In this document: positions 25,378 to 32,676 of the stretch, piece by piece
How the letters are laid out: each line of letters begins with the position of its first letter
Position numbering within the stretch: position 1 is the stretch's first letter
NCBI GenBank assembly: GCA_000509225.1
Contig: BAOK01000001.1
Span: 2,588,914 to 2,652,913 of the forward strand
Length of the DNA: 64,000 nucleotides
Direction: 5' to 3'
Origin: Parvibaculaceae bacterium Mf 1.05b.01
GTDB taxonomy: Bacteria > Pseudomonadota > Alphaproteobacteria > Parvibaculales > Parvibaculaceae
The notes under the pieces: model-generated
What the model was told of the DNA's origin: nothing
Databases searched by the model: none
Seen by the model: the letters and a program-made list of their open reading frames with translations, nothing else
Program-made: the position numbers and the translations under genes

Positions 25378-26372
25378 CGCATGGACCGCCGTGTGTAGAT
25401 GATGAGCCAGAGGAAAAACGGTGCGCCGAGCAAGGCGGTCACCACGCCCAGTTTGAGTTCCGCATCCCCTGGGATTGTGCGCACACCAATATCTGCCAGG
25501 ACCAAGAGCAGTGCGCCCGCCAGCGCGCTTGGCACCAGCAGGCGCCCTGGGTCATGCCCTACCAACGGGCGAACGAGGTGTGGCGCCACAAGGCCGACAA
25601 AGCCAATGGCACCGCTTACCGCAACGCCCCCGCCAACAGCAAAAGCCGCCCCAAAAACAGTTTGCAGCCGCACCCGTCGCAGATCGACCCCCAATGACGC
25701 TGCTGCATCTTCTCCCAAGCTAAGGGACGGAAGGGCGCGTGCTGTCGACAGAAGGAGCACCCAGCCTGCGACCATGAAAGGCCCCGCAATCCAAAGTTCG
25801 GTGAAACTGCGATTGGCAAGCGACCCCAACAGCCAAAGGATAATGTCGTTCAGCGAAAACGGATTGGGCGAGAGGTTCATTGCCAGCGATGTTAAGGCGG
25901 CGGCGAGGCTTGAAATGGCCACACCCGCCAGGATGAGCGTCAGGATGCTGGCGTCCTTGCCAGCGAGCCACACCAAAACCAACATGGCGGCGATGGCAAA
26001 GCTGATCGCAAATACCGGTACGAAGATTGCTGACGAAGCGGCGAAGCCATAATAGATCGCGACGACTGCTCCGAGCCCGGCACTTGACGACACACCAATC
26101 ACACTTGGGTCTGCCAGTGGGTTTCTGAGAAGCCCCTGGATAGCCGCTCCTGCGAGGCCCAGAGAGCCGCCCACCATGGCGCCCAAAACAATGCGAGGTG
26201 CTCTGATGTCCTGCACGATGAAGACGTAGCGCTCGTCGCCTACGCCCAAGAGCCCTTGAAAAACCTCGCCGACACCTAAGGGCGCATAGCCCAAGAAGAG
26301 GCTTGCGGCCATCGTTGTCAGCAGCAGGGCAGCCAGAAGCATTGAGGCGGCGTATGGTGAGCGTCGGCTCAT
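25374..26372 (-). CDS. btuC: Cobalamin ABC transporter permease (BtuC/FecCD type)
   Basis: 332 aa with about ten predicted helices. FecCD signatures include RAPRIVLGAMVGGSLGLAGA near residue 55, RNPLADPSVIGVSSSAGLGA near 85 and VGLVAPHLVRPLVGHDPGRL near 265. It forms the membrane pore fed by the BtuF-like binding protein. Its start codon shares a base with the cobO stop (TAATG). Confidence 0.93.
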   Translation of the reverse strand: MSRRSPYAASMLLAALLLTTMAASLFLGYAPLGVGEVFQGLLGVGDERYVFIVQDIRAPRIVLGAMVGGSLGLAGAAIQGLLRNPLADPSVIGVSSSAGLGAVVAIYYGFAASSAIFVPVFAISFAIAAMLVLVWLAGKDASILTLILAGVAISSLAAALTSLAMNLSPNPFSLNDIILWLLGSLANRSFTELWIAGPFMVAGWVLLLSTARALPSLSLGEDAAASLGVDLRRVRLQTVFGAAFAVGGGVAVSGAIGFVGLVAPHLVRPLVGHDPGRLLVPSALAGALLLVLADIGVRTIPGDAELKLGVVTALLGAPFFLWLIIYTRRSMR

Positions 26373-26983
26373 TAGTAGTCGATGCCCCGCTTTGCTTTAA
26401 TCCCAGATTCGAATGGGTGCTTAATCGGTGTCATCTCCGTAATGAGATCGGCTTCAACGCGAAGCTCTTCTTTGGCATCCCGTCCGGTCACCATAACGCT
26501 TGTGCGCGGATGGCGGTTCATGAGACCCGCGAGAACTTCGTCTACCGGCAGGTAGTCGTATCGCAGGACAATGTTCAGCTCATCGAGGACCACCAGGTCA
26601 TACTCGCCGGACGCCAACATTTTCGTGGATACATCCCATGCCGCCCGTGCCGCTTCAATGTCTTTTTCCCTGTCCTGGGTGTCCCAGGTAAAGCCCTGAC
26701 CCATTGTGTGCCAGGTGACGAGGTCAGGATATTTCTGAAAAAACTGGCGTTCTCCCGTTTTCCAGTTTCCCTTCACATATTGCACAACCCCGACGCTATG
26801 CCCCCATCCGAGCGCACGGATGATTGATCCAAAAGCAGAGCTCGACTTGCCCTTACCGTCTCCTGTCAGGATCAGGAACAAGCCTCGGTCCGCCTCTTTC
26901 TTCTCCGACATTTTTTCGCGGTGCGCTGACTGAACCTTCTTCATCTCTTTTGTATGTGTCGCGTTCTCATCTTTAGCACTCAT
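26372..26983 (-). CDS. cobO: Cob(I)yrinic acid a,c-diamide adenosyltransferase
   Basis: Transfers the adenosyl group of ATP to cobalt(I) corrinoids (CobO/BtuR/CobA family). 203 aa. The unusual P-loop LTGDGKGKSSSAFG (about residues 38-51) and the family motifs VVQYVKGNW, FTWDTQD, LVVLDELN and VTGRDAKEEL are clear. The first start at 26983 is preferred since GGGAG precedes it. It overlaps the end of cobD by 11 bases. A charged N-terminal extension of about 30 residues precedes the core. Confidence 0.95.
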   Translation of the reverse strand: MSAKDENATHTKEMKKVQSAHREKMSEKKEADRGLFLILTGDGKGKSSSAFGSIIRALGWGHSVGVVQYVKGNWKTGERQFFQKYPDLVTWHTMGQGFTWDTQDREKDIEAARAAWDVSTKMLASGEYDLVVLDELNIVLRYDYLPVDEVLAGLMNRHPRTSVMVTGRDAKEELRVEADLITEMTPIKHPFESGIKAKRGIDY

Positions 26984-27980
26984 TTTTGTGCTCCCATTCT
27001 GTCAAAGCGGTTTCGAGACGCTCCCACGCCCACGGCTCGCCCGGCAGGCCCAAGCGAAGATAGTCTCGCATATTCGGAAATGTGCGGACGAAAATTCCAT
27101 GATCTGCCATCAGGGCTGCCGCCGCCCTGGCATCCGCACACTCCAGCAACATAAAAAGAGGTGTCAGTCCTACTTCTTTGCCAAGCAGCGGGGTCACCCG
27201 GTCCCGCAAGCGCTCCATCTGCTCGCGTAGACTTTTTCGGGTTTCAGCAATCCACGCCGTATCATCATAGGCCTTAGCCGCAATGCACAGCGCCGGGGTG
27301 CTCACACCCCATGGCCCCATACGTTCTACCAAGGGCGCCGAAACTTCGGCAGGCCCCAGAAGAAAACCGAGACGCAGACCTGCAAGCCCGAAGAACTTTC
27401 CGAAAGACCGCAAAACCAGAAGGCCGCCGTTCTGGACATCTGGCGCGACGCTGAACTCAGGCGTGCAATCCACAAAGGCTTCATCAACGATCAACCAACC
27501 GCCACGTTCCCTTTGACGCGCCTGACAGGCGCGGAGCGCCTCTGCCTCAAAAACAAAACCGTCGGGATTGTTGGGATTGGTCACAACAATGATGTCAGCG
27601 TCTGCGGTCAAAACTTCCGACGCCGGATATTGCGCCAAAACATGCCCTGCGGCCCGCCAGCTCGCATCATGCTCTCCATAGGTTGGCGACAGTATGGCGA
27701 TGCGTTTTTTGTGAAAGAGATGCGGCAGGCCAGAGATGATGGTCTGAGTGCCCGGCATCACTTGCACAAGCGCTGGGTCAACACCTGCATAAGTCGCAAA
27801 AGCGAGGCGACATGTTTCCTCATCGACATGGTTCGGCAGCCGGGTCATCCAGCCCTTGTCGACACCTGTCTCATAAGCGTGTGGATTGATGCCGGTGCTT
27901 AGATCTATCAACGGCCTTGTTGCCTCTGGATTTTGTCGGCCAAATGCTTCGAGGTCACCACCATGCAGAAGTGTCTTCAA
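26973..27980 (-). CDS. cobD: Threonine-phosphate decarboxylase (aminopropanol arm synthesis), TTG start
   Basis: PLP-dependent fold-type I aminotransferase-like enzyme making (R)-1-amino-2-propanol phosphate (CobD in Salmonella, CobC in Pseudomonas naming). About 335 aa. GGDLEAFG and DLSTGINP at the N terminus, NPNNPDG and WLIVDEAFVD in the middle, and the PLP lysine in RSFGKFFGLAGLRLGF are typical. The frame is open to 28160, but homology begins after a TTG at 27980. That TTG has GGGGGG 8 bases upstream, and TTGA there overlaps the cbiB stop, so I take it as the start. Confidence 0.9.
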   Translation of the reverse strand: MKTLLHGGDLEAFGRQNPEATRPLIDLSTGINPHAYETGVDKGWMTRLPNHVDEETCRLAFATYAGVDPALVQVMPGTQTIISGLPHLFHKKRIAILSPTYGEHDASWRAAGHVLAQYPASEVLTADADIIVVTNPNNPDGFVFEAEALRACQARQRERGGWLIVDEAFVDCTPEFSVAPDVQNGGLLVLRSFGKFFGLAGLRLGFLLGPAEVSAPLVERMGPWGVSTPALCIAAKAYDDTAWIAETRKSLREQMERLRDRVTPLLGKEVGLTPLFMLLECADARAAAALMADHGIFVRTFPNMRDYLRLGLPGEPWAWERLETALTEWEHKNEC

Positions 27981-28954
27981 AGCATATGCCCCCCAAGGAG
28001 GGCGACGACCAAGATCAGGCACACAGCCAGTCCGAGCATTATCAGATAGAGCTGTAATGATCGTCGAATATCGCTTGCGTCCAGGTCTGCCGATCCGTCT
28101 CCGAGCCACACACCGTCTGTGACCTGCCCCTGATATGCTCGCGGCCCGCCCAAGCGACACTCCAACGCGCCGGCCATAGCCGCTTCCGGCCAGCCAGCAT
28201 TTGGCGACAGATGGTTTGATGCATCACGCCACATGACCCGAAAGGCAGCTCTGCTGTGTCCCACGCCAAGAGAAGCCACACAAAACAGGATACCGGTCAG
28301 CCGCGCTGGGATCAGGTTCACAAGATCATCCAGGCGCGCCGCGGTTTTGCCGAACCATTCATATCGTTCACTTCTATGACCCCACATGCTGTCTGCTGTG
28401 TTAACCAGCTTATAGACCGCAATGCCCGGCAGACCGGCAACAAGGCCCCAGAACAGCGGCGCGATTACGCCGTCGGAGGCATTCTCCGCGAGGCTCTCTA
28501 TCGCTGCGCGGGTAATGGCCGGCTCCTCCAATGCGTCAGTATTCCTTCCGACAATGAGGGATACCTTCTCACGTGCTTGCTCAATATTGTTCGTGGAGAG
28601 AGCAGCGTACACATCACGCACATGGGCATAGAGAGAACGGCTTGCGATCAACGTCGCCATAATGAGCAGCTCCCCTATCCATCCATAAGCAATTTGGCTA
28701 AGGGTCATGCTCAGACCCCAGGCCATCCCACCAAGTAACGTGATGCCCGCAGCCAGCCAAACCATACCGGCGACGAAGTCCCGTCGGGGGCGCCGACCAT
28801 GGGTGTTCATCCAAGTTTCGCCGAGGCTCAGAAACCGCCCCATCCATGAAACAGGGTGGCCGATGGTGCGCCAGAAAACAGAGGGGTACCCAAGCAGCCC
28901 TTCAGCTGCGAGAGCCCCTAGCAGCAGCCAAGGAGTATAGAGGGCACCCAACAT
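27977..28954 (-). CDS. cbiB: Adenosylcobinamide-phosphate synthase
   Basis: 325 aa membrane enzyme (CbiB, also CobD in Pseudomonas naming) that attaches the aminopropanol arm to adenosylcobyric acid. Family motifs GHPVSWMGR, RAAIESLAENASDGVIAPLFW, YKLVNTADSMWGHRS and LNPNAG-like SPNAGWPEAAMAGAL are all present, with about five helices. It starts right after the btuF-like stop codon with no gap, and its stop overlaps the TTG start of cobD. Confidence 0.95.
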   Translation of the reverse strand: MLGALYTPWLLLGALAAEGLLGYPSVFWRTIGHPVSWMGRFLSLGETWMNTHGRRPRRDFVAGMVWLAAGITLLGGMAWGLSMTLSQIAYGWIGELLIMATLIASRSLYAHVRDVYAALSTNNIEQAREKVSLIVGRNTDALEEPAITRAAIESLAENASDGVIAPLFWGLVAGLPGIAVYKLVNTADSMWGHRSERYEWFGKTAARLDDLVNLIPARLTGILFCVASLGVGHSRAAFRVMWRDASNHLSPNAGWPEAAMAGALECRLGGPRAYQGQVTDGVWLGDGSADLDASDIRRSLQLYLIMLGLAVCLILVVALLGGHML

Positions 28955-29803
28955 TCACTGCTCCGCCGCGTCGGGTGACAACGACCTGCGCGTGGCGGCG
29001 ATTTCCTCAATGGCGTCCACGACAAACCACGCGGCACAGGCGATCTCGCGGCTCGGAATGCGCGCGACAGGTCGGATCTCTCCTTGCCGCCGCAAAAACT
29101 CATGACGGGACAAAGACCAATTGCTGAGCTTGCCTGATCTCAAGTCATAAAACCCTGCGACAATCATGTCAGGCGGGCTAAGCGCCAAAGCTTCCAGATT
29201 CACCGGGTGCCAAGGTGATGTCCCGAGCGCTGCCGACATATTGTCGACTCCTGCGGTTGTCATCATCTCGTGGATAAAAGTGCCACGACCTGTCGTCGTC
29301 CCAGAAGGTGTTACATAAAGCGCCACTGGACGTTCCTCATCTGGAACCGCCTGAATTGCGGAAATCCGCGTCTCCAGATCCACCGCGATGGCCTTCGCGC
29401 GGTCCAGATGTCCAAGGGCCTCACCGACTGCCAGAAGATTTTCTTTTGTCTCTTCTAGTGTGACCGCCAGGGAGACCTGTACGACGGGAATACCATAGCG
29501 TTCCAATGTGTCTTTTGCGCCATAGCCGCCACCCCATAAGCGCACGACCATCTCAGGCTCCAGGACCAATATTTCTTCTGCCGTTGGCCGGATCTTGGGA
29601 ATGCCACTGGCCTTTTCTGCGAGGTAGGAAAACTCTGTTTCCGCGTGAGGCGAGACCCCGACGATTTGATCAGGGTCTGCCAACGCCAAGACATATTGGT
29701 CAGCGCAGAAGTCCAGCGAGGCAACCGACGGGCCTGCCGCCTGGCCAGCGGACACACCGCTGACCAGAAGACCGAACCCTAAACCGATTGCCGCTTTATT
29801 CAT
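28955..29803 (-). CDS. btuF: Cobalamin ABC transporter substrate-binding protein (BtuF-like)
   Basis: 282 aa periplasmic class III binding protein. The signal peptide is IGLGFGLLVSGVSAGQAA (cleavage about residue 23). The mature start VASLDFCADQYVLALAD and the GVSPHAETEF segment resemble BtuF/FecB-type proteins. MVVRLWGGGYGAKDTLERYGIPVV is the central region that lines the ligand cleft. It overlaps btuB by 4 bases (ATGA). Corrinoid specificity is inferred from the operon. Confidence 0.88.
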   Translation of the reverse strand: MNKAAIGLGFGLLVSGVSAGQAAGPSVASLDFCADQYVLALADPDQIVGVSPHAETEFSYLAEKASGIPKIRPTAEEILVLEPEMVVRLWGGGYGAKDTLERYGIPVVQVSLAVTLEETKENLLAVGEALGHLDRAKAIAVDLETRISAIQAVPDEERPVALYVTPSGTTTGRGTFIHEMMTTAGVDNMSAALGTSPWHPVNLEALALSPPDMIVAGFYDLRSGKLSNWSLSRHEFLRRQGEIRPVARIPSREIACAAWFVVDAIEEIAATRRSLSPDAAEQ

Positions 29804-31626
29804 CCTTTGACCCGAACACCAAAGAAGCCGGAGATGCCAGGTGTGCCGAAGCCCAGAATGTCCTGATATTGCTCATCCAGCAAATTCTCTACACGTCCGA
29901 AGAGCTCCACCTGATCATTCAGCTGATAGGAGCTTCGCACATCCACCCGGAACCAGTCCTGCACCAGACCATTGCGGTCTGTTTCGTCGTCGTTCCACGT
30001 TACCGCACCACCCAAAGCTAGCGCCTCCACTGGATAAGTCGTGACATTGAGCGTTGCGATGTTTGCCGGTGTTCGCACCAGCTGACTGCCCGTGGACACA
30101 TCTATGGCAGACTGATGAGTGAAGTTCGCGCTCAGATCAATCCAGTCGGCCGGGCGAGCTGATGCAATAAATTCCCACCCTTCTGTATCAACCTGATCGA
30201 TGTTCAAGTACCCGCCTGCCGGGAAGGAAAAATCAATCTGATTTTCGACATCTTGTTGGAAGTAGTTCACCTGAACATCGGCTTTGCCGTTCAAGAATTC
30301 CTGCTCAACGCCTAGATCCCAGCCTCGAGATTCCTCTGGTTTCAGGTTGGTGTTCGGCCCGGTAGCCCCACAGCAGAAAAAAGTTAGCTGGAACGGTGTC
30401 GGCGACTTGAAACCTTCGCCCCAGGACCCTCTAAACACGGTGCCTGTTTCTACCAACTCGTAAGCGCTTGTGAAACGGAAAGTGGTAACGCCGCCAGTGC
30501 TTTCATGGTCGTCATGACGAACACCACCAATAAGCGAAAGGCCCTCAAGCGGAAGCACTTGAACCTGGCCGAAAACACTGTCGGTTCGAATTGACGATGT
30601 GCCCCTAATTTCTGTGTCCTCAGTCTTTAAGCCAATAATGGCGTTCCAGATATCTGACGTGGTAACCGTACCCAGATACTCTAACGATGTCCGCTCGCCG
30701 GTTGCGCTAAAAGAACGAGCGCCGTTTGAGTCATTGTCACGGTCAGTGAGGGAGTAACTGCCCGTCAGGCTATTTTCAAGTTGACCTGAAAATGTGCTGA
30801 GGTGAAGTGAGGCATTTGCCTGAAACTCACGCGTATGCCCCACACGGTCTCCATCACCCCCAACACCACCGCTGGCGTCAAATTCGTTTCTGCTGTCTGA
30901 ATAACGAAGCCCACCCTCAGCACGTAATATTTCGGTCAGGTTTGAGCCAACATTTCCGCTGAAGGTGTAGTTCTTGTAGCCATCTTCTTCCGTATTGCCA
31001 TCATTCTCATCAGCCTTGGAGATACCATTCGTGCGAATGCCGCTGAGAGAAAATCTGTAATCCGTATCGTCCAGCCTTCCCGAGACACTTCCGCCGGAAC
31101 GAAGCGTGTCGAATGAACCCGCCTCTGCAAATGCGCTGTAGGCAAACGGTTCTTCAGCCCGTTTTGTGATGATGTTGACGACACCACCAATAGCCTGAGA
31201 TCCGTACAGCGTACTCTGCGGCCCTCTCAACAGCTCTATCCGTTCAATGTCATTTGGATCGAGATTGGCAAAATTGAATCCTGCGCCCGGGCTTGCCGGG
31301 TCATTGACGATGACGCCATCAACCAGCACCAATGTCTGGTCTGAAGATGCTCCGCGAATTCGCACGGACGCCGATCCGCCGAAAGGCCCATTCTGATTTA
31401 TGATAACACCAGGTAGTGAGCGGATTGCATCGACCGTAAAGGCGTATTGGCGTTCTTCGATCTGTTCTGCTGTGAGCACGGAGATAGAACTGCCGACCTG
31501 GTTGGTGGCGATTTCCGTCCGTGTGGCAGTCACAACGATCTCAGGAGCCTGCTCTGCCGCAATTGCGGGCTGCGCAACTGCCCAGACAGGGATGGTCGTT
31601 AGAAGAAGTTTCTTTAGCAATGACAT
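29800..31626 (-). CDS. btuB: TonB-dependent outer-membrane cobalamin receptor
   Basis: About 608 aa. A signal peptide (MSLLKKLLLTTIPVWAVAQPAIA) is followed by a TonB box-like PEIVVTATRT. A plug domain carries DAIRSLPGVII, VRIRGASSDQTLVLVDGV and ELLRGPQSTLYGSQAIGGVVNII. A beta-barrel follows, ending in the NLLDEQYQDILGFGTPG region as in BtuB. The start at 31626 has GGGGA upstream. The frame extends further upstream but into the riboswitch leader. It is first in an eight-gene operon. Confidence 0.95.
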   Translation of the reverse strand: MSLLKKLLLTTIPVWAVAQPAIAAEQAPEIVVTATRTEIATNQVGSSISVLTAEQIEERQYAFTVDAIRSLPGVIINQNGPFGGSASVRIRGASSDQTLVLVDGVIVNDPASPGAGFNFANLDPNDIERIELLRGPQSTLYGSQAIGGVVNIITKRAEEPFAYSAFAEAGSFDTLRSGGSVSGRLDDTDYRFSLSGIRTNGISKADENDGNTEEDGYKNYTFSGNVGSNLTEILRAEGGLRYSDSRNEFDASGGVGGDGDRVGHTREFQANASLHLSTFSGQLENSLTGSYSLTDRDNDSNGARSFSATGERTSLEYLGTVTTSDIWNAIIGLKTEDTEIRGTSSIRTDSVFGQVQVLPLEGLSLIGGVRHDDHESTGGVTTFRFTSAYELVETGTVFRGSWGEGFKSPTPFQLTFFCCGATGPNTNLKPEESRGWDLGVEQEFLNGKADVQVNYFQQDVENQIDFSFPAGGYLNIDQVDTEGWEFIASARPADWIDLSANFTHQSAIDVSTGSQLVRTPANIATLNVTTYPVEALALGGAVTWNDDETDRNGLVQDWFRVDVRSSYQLNDQVELFGRVENLLDEQYQDILGFGTPGISGFFGVRVKG

Positions 31627-31630
31627 TTCA

Positions 31631-31654
31631 ATGTCCCCAGTTAAGGAAGGACAC
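31631..31654 (-). promoter_or_regulatory. Possible expression platform hairpin hiding the btuB ribosome-binding site
   Basis: On the minus strand GTGTCC (31654-31649) can pair with GGACAT (31636-31631) over a 12-base loop, one pair being G-U. The second arm overlaps the GGGGA ribosome-binding sequence of btuB. A competing perfect 5-4-5 hairpin, GACAT-TGAA-ATGTC on the minus strand (31635-31622), includes the start codon itself. With no T-run in the leader, translational rather than transcriptional control by the riboswitch is more likely. Confidence 0.45.
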
Positions 31655-31769
31655 TGACCCGGCCGCGCACAACAATGCGTGGAGCACGGAACCAGCCGCC
31701 CTTCATCCAAACATTGTCGTCACTGCGAGAACCGCTCCCATGGACATGACCCGGTCCGGGGACGGACGA

Positions 31770-31945
31770 CGCAATGGCAGGTTTCCTGACTTGTGGATCG
31801 ACGTTTGCTGCCTGTCTTCCCAAAGTGCCAAAGGCACTTCAGTGACATTTACTGGCGGCAGAAAACTTCCCACTTACAGTTGCGGGTACAGTTCCGGGTT
31901 TTCACCGGATTCCCTTTTACCCCCAAAGAACGGGGCACCATTGCG
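31770..31945 (-). promoter_or_regulatory. Cobalamin riboswitch (B12 element)
   Basis: Reading the minus strand, conserved pieces occur in the right order: GGTAAAAGGGAATCCGGTG, then CCGGAACTGTACCCGCAACTG, then GTCACTG, then GAAGACAGGCAG. The B12 box AGTCAGGAAACCTGCC lies at 31790-31775. Together these identify an adenosylcobalamin-sensing aptamer upstream of btuB. It should lower expression of btuB and the downstream uptake and assembly genes when cobalamin is plentiful. The remainder of the 368-base gap (31627-31769) is leader with the expression platform. Bases 31946-31994 would hold the promoter, with bluB ending at 31995. Confidence 0.95.
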
Positions 31946-31994
31946 GGTGGGTTTAGCGCATACGCCAGGTGGCGGCAAGGGAGAGGCGGCCTGA

Positions 31995-32636
31995 CTAACG
32001 GCGCAAAAGCACTTTTGATCGATCTATCCGCTCCTGCCAGCCGGGGCGCACAAGCTCCGGATCGTCATGATTTTCAATGGGATAGCCAAGGCAGAGATAG
32101 CCAACAAACTGCCAATTGGCTGGCACATTTAATGTGCGCGTGATCACTTTTGGGTCGAGAATCGACACCCAACCGACCCCGACACCTCTCGTTCTGGCGG
32201 CCAGCCAGAGCGTATGGATGGCGCAGACTGTTGAATAAACAAGCGTCTCTGGCATGGTTTGGCGCCCAAGCCCCCTGCCAAGCAGTGTATCAGTGTCTGA
32301 GAATACGGCCAGATGGACCGGCGCTTCCTTCAGACCCGCGAGCTTCAGTTCGGAATAAAGCCGCGCTTGCTCATCTTTATAGAGCTTGGCCGCCGCCGCG
32401 TTTTCGATTTCGAAACTCTCAGCAACCACATGCCGGAGATCAGGGTTCTCTACAGAGACAAAACGCCAAGGTTGCGCGTTTCCGACACTGGGAGCGAGAC
32501 AGGCCCGGTCAATCAGTTCTTCAAGGAGGCCCGGTGCCAACGGCTCTGTTTTGAAGCGGCGCACGTCACGTCGCCAGGCAAGCAGGCTGTCGAACTGGGC
32601 AGCGAATTCATCTGTGGCCTGGAACGCATCTGTCAT
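31995..32636 (-). CDS. bluB: 5,6-Dimethylbenzimidazole synthase
   Basis: Oxygen-dependent, nitroreductase-fold enzyme that cannibalises FMNH2 to make DMB, the lower ligand of cobalamin. About 213 aa. The N-terminal RRDVRRFKTEPL, the LAPSVGNAQPWRFV loop, GVGVGWVSILDP and YLCLGYP near the C terminus are BluB signatures. The start is the ATG at 32636; an in-frame GTG at 32645 is also possible and neither has a strong ribosome-binding site. It lies upstream of the riboswitch, on the same strand as btuB but outside the riboswitch-controlled transcript. It feeds CobT encoded 11 kb away. Confidence 0.93.
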   Translation of the reverse strand: MTDAFQATDEFAAQFDSLLAWRRDVRRFKTEPLAPGLLEELIDRACLAPSVGNAQPWRFVSVENPDLRHVVAESFEIENAAAAKLYKDEQARLYSELKLAGLKEAPVHLAVFSDTDTLLGRGLGRQTMPETLVYSTVCAIHTLWLAARTRGVGVGWVSILDPKVITRTLNVPANWQFVGYLCLGYPIENHDDPELVRPGWQERIDRSKVLLRR

Positions 32637-32676
32637 GCGCCGCACTCAATCAGATTGACGCAAGATTGTCAGCAAC

